Shown here one piece after another: positions 38,782 to 46,670 of a stretch of 64,000 nucleotides of DNA. Both the position numbers and the translations under genes were made by a program. The stretch is from an uncultured Pseudoteredinibacter sp. (lineage in GTDB: Bacteria > Pseudomonadota > Gammaproteobacteria > Pseudomonadales > Cellvibrionaceae). Within the stretch, counting starts at the first letter, position 1, and each line of letters opens with the position of its first letter. The stretch lies in assembly GCF_947502065.1 (NCBI RefSeq), contig NZ_CANMYE010000001.1, forward strand, positions 1,178,001 through 1,242,000, read 5' to 3'. A model generated the notes under the pieces. The model saw nothing but the letters and a program-made list of their open reading frames with translations. It was not told the DNA's origin and made no database searches.

Positions 38782-40407
38782 GTGTTTATGGGTGGGCAGT
38801 CAAATGGCCAAAAGCGTTGGAACGGTTGGGGCAAGCTTAATGGCGAATATGCGCATAGCCCAAGTTCGCAGGCTGTTGCGATGGCCGAGGAGCGCTTAGG
38901 TGCTGCTGCAGAGCTGCCGCTTGCTGATCTTCAAAGCGTGCTCGCAAAAGTACCCGCAAGTAACATTGCTGAACACCCCTTGCTGGATTTAAGTCCAGAG
39001 GTTCGTGTGCGTCATAGTCGGGGCCAAAGTTTGCCCGATTTATTTGCGCTTCGCTCTGGGGAATTAGGGGCAATACCTGATGCAGTGGCCCTGCCAAACG
39101 ACGAAGCGGAAGTCGAGGCGCTACTGCAGCTCGCCGAAGAGCGCAATGCCATGATTATCCCTTATGGCGGCGGCACCTCCGTAGTCGGTCACATTAATCC
39201 GGCCAAGACCGAACGGCCTGTCATCACTGTGAGCCTAGCTAATTTCAACAAGCTTTATGAGCTGGATCGCGAGAGTCAAATTGCTACCTTGGGGGCTGGT
39301 TTGGCTGGTCCTGAACTTGAGGCGCTATTAAAAGCGGAAGGTTATACCCTGGGCCACTTCCCACAATCGTGGGAGCTTTCAACGGTAGGTGGCTGGGTCG
39401 CGAGTCGCTCCAGTGGTCAGCAATCTTTGCGCTATGGCCGCATTGAAAAAATGTTTGCTGGCGGCACCATGGTGACGCCAAAAGGCAGCTTGGACATTCC
39501 AACTTTTCCTGGCACATCGGCCGGCACGGATCTGCGTGAAGTCGTACTTGGTTCGGAAGGGCGTATGGGAATCATCACCAAGGTGAAGATGCGGGTTACG
39601 CCGCTACCCGAAGAAGAAAATTTCTATGGCGTGTTCTTTCCAAGCTGGCAACAAGGCAAATCATTAAGCAAAGCTTTGGCACAGCAGATGTTACCGCTCT
39701 CGATGATGCGGCTAAGCAATGCCGAAGAAACCTCTTCTCACTTAAAGCTTGGCGGCGATCCCAAGGCGATTGCTTATCTGGAAAAATATCTATCTTTTCG
39801 CGGTGTGGCTGAAGGCAAAGTAATGTTCACTTTTGGTACCACCGGTGACAGCAAAAGCTGCCGCTTCGCGCTCAAGCAAGTGAAACGTCTAAGTCGCAAA
39901 TTTGGTGGTGTCTATATCGGTAAGTTAATTGGCAAGGCATGGGAGCACAGCCGTTTTCGTAGCCCGTATTTGCGCGATGGCTTTATGGATTTGGGTTATG
40001 CGATTGATACCATGGAAACCGCGGTAGATTGGAGCAAAACCGATACCACCATGGCTGCGATTGAAGAGGGTATTCGTAAAGCGGCTGAAGGCTTTGGTGA
40101 AAAGGTTCATGTCTTTACCCACCTCTCACATTTTTATCCGCAAGGCAGCAGTGTCTATACCACCTATATGTATCGTGCAGGCAGTGATTACCAAGAAGCC
40201 TACGGTCGTTGGTTGGCGTTAAAACAAGCTGGCGCTGAAGCCATTGTTTCTGTTGGTGGAACAATTAGCCATCAGCATGGTGTTGGCGAAGATCACAAGG
40301 CTTACTTGCCGGCTGAAAAAGGTGAGTTGGGCATTGCAACAATACAGAGATTGTGTAAACACTTTGACCCAAACAATATTATGAACCCCGGCAAGTTGGT
40401 TGATTAA
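38782..40407 (+). CDS. FAD-linked oxidase, alkylglycerone-phosphate synthase-like
   Basis: The 541-residue protein belongs to the VAO/PCMH flavoprotein family. It shows the FAD-binding IIPYGGGTSVVGHINP segment, GTDLREVVLGSEGRMGIIT, and a C-terminal HQHGVGEDHKAYL, the arrangement of alkyldihydroxyacetone-phosphate synthase-like bacterial proteins. AGGGGG precedes the ATG. It heads an operon with a GlpD-like dehydrogenase and an FGGY kinase. Ether-lipid or glycerol-related metabolism is the most likely role; whether it makes or breaks ether bonds is not shown. Confidence 0.88.
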   Translation: MFMGGQSNGQKRWNGWGKLNGEYAHSPSSQAVAMAEERLGAAAELPLADLQSVLAKVPASNIAEHPLLDLSPEVRVRHSRGQSLPDLFALRSGELGAIPDAVALPNDEAEVEALLQLAEERNAMIIPYGGGTSVVGHINPAKTERPVITVSLANFNKLYELDRESQIATLGAGLAGPELEALLKAEGYTLGHFPQSWELSTVGGWVASRSSGQQSLRYGRIEKMFAGGTMVTPKGSLDIPTFPGTSAGTDLREVVLGSEGRMGIITKVKMRVTPLPEEENFYGVFFPSWQQGKSLSKALAQQMLPLSMMRLSNAEETSSHLKLGGDPKAIAYLEKYLSFRGVAEGKVMFTFGTTGDSKSCRFALKQVKRLSRKFGGVYIGKLIGKAWEHSRFRSPYLRDGFMDLGYAIDTMETAVDWSKTDTTMAAIEEGIRKAAEGFGEKVHVFTHLSHFYPQGSSVYTTYMYRAGSDYQEAYGRWLALKQAGAEAIVSVGGTISHQHGVGEDHKAYLPAEKGELGIATIQRLCKHFDPNNIMNPGKLVD

Positions 40408-40442
40408 TTGCTGTCACTGTAGCAATTTTAGTGGAGACTAAT

Positions 40443-42083
40443 GTGGTGAGTAAACGCGCGCAAAAGCTTGCACAAGCGCAAGACCAAAGTTGGGACATGA
40501 TTGTTGTTGGTGGTGGTATTACCGGTGCTGGTGTGGCTCGGGAGGCGTCACGGCGTGGCTTGAGTGTTCTGTTATTGGAACAGCGAGACTTTTCCTGGGG
40601 AACCTCTAGCCGCTCTTCAAAAATGGTACATGGCGGTTTGCGTTACCTAGCCATGGGAGATAGGAAGCTCACCAAGGAATCCTTGCTGGAGCGCGAACGT
40701 ATTCTGCGCGAGGCGCCGGGCCTAGTGGAGCGCATGGGCTACTATTTTTTATTGCCTAAAAGCTGGATGCCATGGCGCATGGTGATGAAGTTATTGCTGT
40801 CTAGCTATGATCGAATTGCAGGCATCAAAAATCATAAAATATGTGATACCGGTGAATTGCAATCGAACTTTAGCAACATATCTGTCGAAGGCTTAGAGGG
40901 CGCTGCTTATTATACCGATGCGGTAACAGACGATAGTCGCTTGGTGTTGCGAGTACTACAAGAAGCCGAGGCAGATGAGGCATGTTTGCTAAACTACTGT
41001 GAGGTGAAGAGTTGTACTGCCGATGACAAAGGCTTGCAACAGCTAGAAGTGTTCGATGCAGTTTCTTTAGATAGCTTTAATTGCAGTGCCAAAGTGGTTG
41101 TAAATAGTACAGGCGCTTGGGCTGATAAGCTTCGCCAGCAGCGCGTTGATGAAACCCGAGTGCGCCCGCTTAAAGGAAGCCATATTGTGCTTAAGCGTGG
41201 AGTGTTACCAATGCAAAGCGCTTTAAGTTGCCAGCACCCAGCGGATAAACGCAGTGTTTTTGTATTTCCCTGGGAAGGGCACAGTGTTATCGGCACGACT
41301 GATTTAGACTATGATAAAGAGCTGAGTAGCGAGGCGGCAATATCCAAAGAAGAGCTAGATTATCTTTTAGCGATTGTTGAAAAACACTTTCCCGGCACCA
41401 GCATTAACCAGAAAGACATTGTCTCCACTTGGTCTGGCGTTAGGCCTGTTATTGCCGGTGATAAACAGTTTAAAAAGTCACAACAGCTTGCGGCTAAAAA
41501 CGCCAAGCGAAAAAGCAGCAAAAAGAAGCCTTCTAAAGAAAGGCGCGATCACGCGGTCTGGAATGATAAAGGTTTGATCAGTGCGGCGGGTGGAAAGCTT
41601 ACCACTTTTCGAGTGATGGCTTTGGATGTCCTGCAAAAAGCTGAACAGTACATACCCGGATTCAAGTATGCTCGTGATGATGCCCAAGTGTTTCGAGGAG
41701 TAGATGCATCAAAACTTGAAGCGCTAAAACCTATTGTCAAAGACGAGGCTATTTTCGATACTGCAAGCGCATTTTATGGCTTTAAAGCAGCAGACTTTTT
41801 GTCTGAAAGTAACAGCGATGAGCTGCATGCCATCGAGCAGCAAAAATATTGTTTAGCGCATCTACGCTGGGCCCTTAAACATGAGTGGGTTGAGCATCTC
41901 GACGATTTATTGCTACGCCGTACACGCCTTGGCTTGCTACTTGAAGATGGTGCGAGCTCTTTGTTTTCTGTGTGTAAGACCTTGTGTATTGAAGAGCTGG
42001 GCTGGAGTGGCGAACGCTGGGAAGCAGAGCTTGAGCGTTACAAAAATATTTGGCAACAGCACTACAGCTTACCAACTGAATAA
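40443..42083 (+). CDS. GlpD-like FAD-dependent glycerol-3-phosphate dehydrogenase
   Basis: I place the start at the GTG at 40443 (next in-frame GTG 40446), since GGAG lies 6-9 bases upstream; the frame opens at 40431. The protein has the FAD motif MIVVGGGITGAGVAREASRRG and the GlpD segments TSSRSSKMVHGGLRYL and GTTDLDYDKE. A Lys-rich stretch (KSSKKKPSKERR, about residues 355-370) sits inside the catalytic domain, where typical GlpD has none. The likely reaction is oxidation of sn-glycerol-3-phosphate to dihydroxyacetone phosphate, with electrons to quinone. It follows the FAD oxidase gene by 35 bases. Confidence 0.88.
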   Translation: MVSKRAQKLAQAQDQSWDMIVVGGGITGAGVAREASRRGLSVLLLEQRDFSWGTSSRSSKMVHGGLRYLAMGDRKLTKESLLERERILREAPGLVERMGYYFLLPKSWMPWRMVMKLLLSSYDRIAGIKNHKICDTGELQSNFSNISVEGLEGAAYYTDAVTDDSRLVLRVLQEAEADEACLLNYCEVKSCTADDKGLQQLEVFDAVSLDSFNCSAKVVVNSTGAWADKLRQQRVDETRVRPLKGSHIVLKRGVLPMQSALSCQHPADKRSVFVFPWEGHSVIGTTDLDYDKELSSEAAISKEELDYLLAIVEKHFPGTSINQKDIVSTWSGVRPVIAGDKQFKKSQQLAAKNAKRKSSKKKPSKERRDHAVWNDKGLISAAGGKLTTFRVMALDVLQKAEQYIPGFKYARDDAQVFRGVDASKLEALKPIVKDEAIFDTASAFYGFKAADFLSESNSDELHAIEQQKYCLAHLRWALKHEWVEHLDDLLLRRTRLGLLLEDGASSLFSVCKTLCIEELGWSGERWEAELERYKNIWQQHYSLPTE

Positions 42084-42111
42084 TAATTGGCTCTAATATA
42101 AGAATTGCCCT

Positions 42112-43668
42112 ATGAGTGATAAACCTTTTGTACTCAGTATTGATAATGGCACACAGAGCATTCGTGCGCTGGTCTATGATCGTGATGGTAATCAAATCGA
42201 TAAGGCTTATGTACCCATAGAAGCCTATACCAGTCCAGAACCAGGGTGGGCTGAGCAATCGGCCGAATATTTTTGGGAAAAACTCTGCGTGGCCTGTCAG
42301 TGTTTGTGGCAACAGGGAATAGTAAAGCCAGAGCAAATTGCAGCGCTTAGTGTCACCACCCAGCGTGGCACCGTGGTGAACGTAGACAAAAATGGCGATG
42401 CTTTACGTCCGGCCATTATTTGGCTGGATCAGCGAGAGGCTCCGAATCCAGTTTCTTTGGGTTGGCTCGACTGGCCATTAAAACTACTGGGCCTAAAATC
42501 TAATATAGATTATTTTACCCGCCAGGCTGAAGCAAATTGGTTGGTACAAGAACAATCAGACTTGTGGCAGCAAACCCATAAATTTTTGCTGCTATCGGGC
42601 TACCACCACTTTAAACTTTGCGGTGAATTTAAAGATAGTGTCGCGAGTCAGGTTGCGTATATTCCATTCGATTACAAAGCACAGCAATGGGCAAAACCGA
42701 GTAGCTGGCATTGGAAGGCCTTACCGATTACTCAATCAATGCTGCCTGAATTAACGCCGGCCGGGGAAATGCTTGGGCACGTAAATGCTATTGCTGCTCA
42801 AGAAACCGGTTTGCTCGAAGGACTCCCCATTGTCGCTTCTGGCTCCGACAAAGCCTGCGAGCTATTAGGCGCGGGCGCCGTAGAAGAGCATATCGGCTGC
42901 TTAAGCTATGGCACCACGGCAACCTACAACGGTAATTTCGATCGCTATATAGAATCGGCCCCGATGATACCGCCATACCCAGCTGCAACACCTGGTCGAT
43001 ACAACACCGAAGCGATGGTGTATCGCGGCTACTGGATGGTAAGTTGGTTTAAGGAACAGATGGCACTGGAAGAGCGCTTGCGTGCTAAGGAAGAGGGCGT
43101 AGCGGTAGAAAGCTTATTCGACGAGCTATTAGAGCAAGTACCCGCCGGCTCAATGGGCCTGACTCTGCAACCTTACTGGAGCCCCGGCATTAAAAATCCA
43201 GGGCCAGGTGCAAAGGGCGCAATTATTGGTTTTGGTGATGTCCATACCAAAGCGCATATTTATCGAGCCATTATCGAAGGGCTTTGTTATGCCTTGCGCG
43301 AAGGTAAAGAGCGTGTCGAAAAGCGTAGCGGTAAAAAAATTAGCAAACTGCGCATCTCAGGTGGTGGCTCCCAAAGCGATCAAATTATGCAAATCTCGGC
43401 CGATATTTTCGGCATGGAAGTCGAGCGTCCCAGCACTTATGAGACCAGTGGTTTAGGGGCGGCGATAAATTCAGCCGTCGCTTTAGGTTGGTATAAAAAC
43501 CACACCGAAGCCTGTAAAAGCATGAGCTCCATTGGCACGGTATTTACACCCAATAAGGGTAACGTGAAGCTCTATAATGACTTATACAAAGATGTGTATC
43601 TAAAGATGTTTCCTTCCTTAAGTCGTCTCTACCAATCAATACGTAAGATAACTGGCTATCCTGCTTAA
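42112..43668 (+). CDS. FGGY-family carbohydrate/polyol kinase
   Basis: The 518-residue protein has the FGGY ATP-site starts (LSIDNGTQSIRALVYD and TTQRGTVVNVD) and the C-terminal SGGGSQSDQIMQISADIFG and YETSGLGAAINSAVAL. It lies 28 bases after the GlpD-like gene. In this context it may phosphorylate glycerol or a related polyol; it is not a typical GlpK by its surroundings. Substrate is inferred. Confidence 0.9.
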   Translation: MSDKPFVLSIDNGTQSIRALVYDRDGNQIDKAYVPIEAYTSPEPGWAEQSAEYFWEKLCVACQCLWQQGIVKPEQIAALSVTTQRGTVVNVDKNGDALRPAIIWLDQREAPNPVSLGWLDWPLKLLGLKSNIDYFTRQAEANWLVQEQSDLWQQTHKFLLLSGYHHFKLCGEFKDSVASQVAYIPFDYKAQQWAKPSSWHWKALPITQSMLPELTPAGEMLGHVNAIAAQETGLLEGLPIVASGSDKACELLGAGAVEEHIGCLSYGTTATYNGNFDRYIESAPMIPPYPAATPGRYNTEAMVYRGYWMVSWFKEQMALEERLRAKEEGVAVESLFDELLEQVPAGSMGLTLQPYWSPGIKNPGPGAKGAIIGFGDVHTKAHIYRAIIEGLCYALREGKERVEKRSGKKISKLRISGGGSQSDQIMQISADIFGMEVERPSTYETSGLGAAINSAVALGWYKNHTEACKSMSSIGTVFTPNKGNVKLYNDLYKDVYLKMFPSLSRLYQSIRKITGYPA

Positions 43669-43917
43669 AGCGGTTTGCTAGCTACTGTTCAGCGCAACGT
43701 CACGAGTCGAGTGCCAGCCTCCTGCGGCCTGTTTGTGCCTTCGCTTCTCTCAATAGTGGCTTATTAAGAGCTTCTTGACGTAATTCGGCCGTCGCTAGTG
43801 GCTACATCGTAATGGCAGGCCAACGCGCTAAAACCCTAAGGAAAGTATGTTTAATAGTACAATTTGCTTCATTTTTAGGCGCATAAAGCACTAAAGCGTA
43901 GATATATATCAAAAAAC
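43669..43917. other. Intergenic region before the TonB receptor
   Basis: This gap follows the FGGY kinase gene and leads to the Fur box at 43918. I see no clear terminator or ORF in it. Confidence 0.3.
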
Positions 43918-43936
43918 AATAAGAATAATACTCATT
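43918..43936. promoter_or_regulatory. Fur box upstream of the siderophore receptor
   Basis: AATAAGAATAATACTCATT matches the classical 19-base Fur pattern AATGAGAATNATTCTCATT at 16 of the 18 specified positions. It lies about 140 bases upstream of the TonB-dependent receptor start, as expected for iron repression. Confidence 0.7.
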
Positions 43937-44075
43937 TGCCATTCCATTTTGTTTGGTTTTACTGGATACTTGCGCCCCATTAAAAACGGCTTAAAAAGCT
44001 CGGCGAAGATCTTGGCCAAAACACGGCCATGTCGCTCGCTAACGCATATATCCAAATAGGTATGGAGTGGAGAAC

Positions 44076-46175
44076 ATGAAAAAATTGCCTTTAGCTATTG
44101 CGCTAATCGCTGCAAATCAGGCCTTACTTTCTGGGGTGGCTATCGCTGAAGACGCTATCGAAGAAGTGATCGTAGAGGGTTCATACCTTTCTATGGATAA
44201 GCTCAATTCGGTTAAAAGTCCAACTCCTATTATCGATGTGCCACAGAGCTTATCGATCATCACAGCGGCGCAAATCAGCAAGCAGGGTTTCGATAGCGTT
44301 GCCGATATCATTAATTACACTCCTGGCGTAAACAACACCCAGGGCGAAGGCCACCGTGATGCGGTTGTATTCCGTGGTGTTCGTTCAACCGCTGACTTCT
44401 TTATTGATGGCGCACGAGACGACGTTCAATACTACCGTCCACTTTATAACCTAGATCAGGTTGAAATCTTGCGCGGCCCTAACGCACTACTATTCGGTCG
44501 TGGTGGTACTGGCGGCGTACTAAACCGTGTTAGTAAAAAAGGTCAGCTAGATAAAGATTTCACGAAATTTAGTGTTAGCGCTGATAGCTTCAGTGGCGTT
44601 GGTATTCAGATCGATACCAATACCAGCATTAATGAAGATGTAGCGTTGCGTATTAACGGCATGTACGAAGCTTTAGAAGGTGATCGTGATCATTTTGATG
44701 GCGACCGTTACGCGATTAACCCAACCCTACATGTGAAGTTGGGTGATGAGACGGCTTTAGATGTTTCTTACGAATATGTAGACTTCGAACGTTTTATCGA
44801 TCGTGGTATTCCAACCGGTGCTGACGGACGCCCAGTTGAAGCACTTGATGGCGTAGTATTTGGCGATCGTAATCTAAACACAACTGGCTTAGAAGCTAAT
44901 GTGTTCCGCGCTACTTTGCAGCACCGTTTTTCTGACAGCTTAAAAGGTAACTTCAATGTTACTTACGGCGACTACGATAAGCTGTATCAAAACCTTTATG
45001 CCTCTGGTTACGATCAGGCCAACACCCCAGATCGTGTGACCTTAGACGGTTACTTAGATACTACTCAGCGTGAAAACCTAACTTTGTCTGCAAACTTAGT
45101 TGGCGAGTTTGATACCGGTAGCATCGAGCATACTTTGATTGCTGGCGTTGAATACGGCGATACCTCTTCTAACCAAGATCGTTATAACGCTTTTTGGGAC
45201 ACTTCGGGTAAAGATAAAGAAACCATTCTTATCGATCAGCTAAGAAACCTGGTTGGTGGTGTAGGTGTTAATGCAGCAGGGCAGGCAACTACCGTTGTTT
45301 TCAATAACCCTGATTCTTTAAACGATGATACCCACGTCGATATTGAAGTGGCTTCTGTTTACATCCAAGATCAGATCGCACTTTCTGAAAACTTCGACAT
45401 CGTTTTAGGTGCGCGTTTCGATAGCTTCGACATTGATGTGCTCAACGTAAAAGCGGATAACGAACGACGTACACGTAAAGACGAAGAAATTTCTCCACGT
45501 GCAGGTTTGGTTTATAAGCCACAAGAAAATATTTCTATCTACGCCAGCTACAGTGAATCTTTCTTGCCACGCAGCGGTGAGCAGTTTGCGAATATCAATG
45601 GTGATGCGAACAACCTAGACCCAGATGTTTTTGAAAACTCTGAAATCGGTTTGAAGTGGGACTTTGAAAGTGGCTTAAGCCTAACGGCTGCTTACTTTGA
45701 AAACGAACAGACTCGCGCTGCTCGTGATAACGAAACTGGCGAGAACTTTGAAGTTCGCGGTTTGGAAGTCGAAGGCTACGAGATTCAGTTGCAAGGTAAC
45801 TTAACTGAGCAGCTTTCTATTCAAGCGGGTTACAGCAACCTAGATGGCAAAACTGGCTCAGGTGTTCAGCCTCGCGAATTGCCCGAGAACATGGCCTCTG
45901 TATGGGCTGGCTATCAAGCGACAGACAAGTTTGGTTTGGGCTTCGGTGTTATCTACCAAGATGAATCACTGATCAAAGACGGAAGCGATTTAACCTTGCC
46001 TAGTTACACTCGTGTTGATGCAATGATGTCTTACCAGGTTTCTGATGAGTTGCGTCTGCAATTGAATATCGAAAACCTAACAGACGAAGAGTACTTCCCA
46101 ACGGCGCACAGCACCCACCAGGTAACTGTTGGCCAGCCAATGAATGCTCGTTTGACAGTTAGTGGTAGCTTCTAA
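44076..46175 (+). CDS. TonB-dependent siderophore receptor
   Basis: The ATG at 44076 follows GGAG (an upstream GTG at 44067 is possible). A signal peptide ends near AIA, followed by a TonB box (IEEVIVEG). The plug has DSVADIINYTPGVNN, VFRGVRSTADFFIDG, DQVEILRGPNALLFGRGG and GVLNRVSK. A beta-barrel of about 550 residues ends in GSF. The NALLFGR and GGTGGVLNRVSK pattern is that of ferric-siderophore receptors. With the Fur box upstream, iron-siderophore uptake is likely; the exact siderophore is not known. Confidence 0.92.
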   Translation: MKKLPLAIALIAANQALLSGVAIAEDAIEEVIVEGSYLSMDKLNSVKSPTPIIDVPQSLSIITAAQISKQGFDSVADIINYTPGVNNTQGEGHRDAVVFRGVRSTADFFIDGARDDVQYYRPLYNLDQVEILRGPNALLFGRGGTGGVLNRVSKKGQLDKDFTKFSVSADSFSGVGIQIDTNTSINEDVALRINGMYEALEGDRDHFDGDRYAINPTLHVKLGDETALDVSYEYVDFERFIDRGIPTGADGRPVEALDGVVFGDRNLNTTGLEANVFRATLQHRFSDSLKGNFNVTYGDYDKLYQNLYASGYDQANTPDRVTLDGYLDTTQRENLTLSANLVGEFDTGSIEHTLIAGVEYGDTSSNQDRYNAFWDTSGKDKETILIDQLRNLVGGVGVNAAGQATTVVFNNPDSLNDDTHVDIEVASVYIQDQIALSENFDIVLGARFDSFDIDVLNVKADNERRTRKDEEISPRAGLVYKPQENISIYASYSESFLPRSGEQFANINGDANNLDPDVFENSEIGLKWDFESGLSLTAAYFENEQTRAARDNETGENFEVRGLEVEGYEIQLQGNLTEQLSIQAGYSNLDGKTGSGVQPRELPENMASVWAGYQATDKFGLGFGVIYQDESLIKDGSDLTLPSYTRVDAMMSYQVSDELRLQLNIENLTDEEYFPTAHSTHQVTVGQPMNARLTVSGSF

Positions 46176-46221
46176 GAAATTACCACTATTGAGCCTTTCT
46201 GTTGTTCAGTTAGGCTTCTCT

Positions 46222-46252
46222 AAAAACCCGCGGTTTTTGCCGCGGGTTTTTT
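46222..46252 (+). terminator. Terminator after the siderophore receptor
   Basis: ACCCGCGG and CCGCGGGT pair around a TTTTTG loop, followed by a T-run. The A-run on the left makes it bidirectional in principle. Confidence 0.92.
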
Positions 46253-46670
46253 ATTGGCTGAGAGGTGGTAAAAGATTGATCATATTGGGCAAATGTTGTT
46301 CAGCCTGACATTGCAGCGTTGTTAAAGGCTGGTCTACTTAGTTAAAAACTGAACAGCAGGGCGCCTATTGTGTGGCGATTCTGGGGCTATCAAACCACCG
46401 ACTCGGACCGCCTATGCCGGTTTAAGCTTACTAATAACGAGTATTTATCTTATTTATGGTGCCTGATCGACCCAGCTAATACTCAATTACACCCTATATA
46501 CAAAGGGTCTAGCCGTTTTTCAGTTGGAATACATTGCTCCGACTTGCCCTAAGCTCCCTAATTTAGAACCCCTAGAGTACTGATCTAAAGGGCGAATTCT
46601 GCTAAAATTGGCACAGTTTGCCAAATTTGCCGACTAGATTAAGCCAGATAAAAAGAGGTTATGTAAGTTA
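46253..46670. other. Promoter region of acnB
   Basis: About 420 bases with no convincing gene. A 60-codon frame at 46370-46552 has no ribosome site and an unusual composition, so I leave it out. AAGAGG and a short spacer precede the acnB ATG. Confidence 0.4.

Noticed and set aside
46370..46552. A 60-codon frame upstream of acnB
   Set aside because: No ribosome site, odd composition, and it lies in the promoter region.
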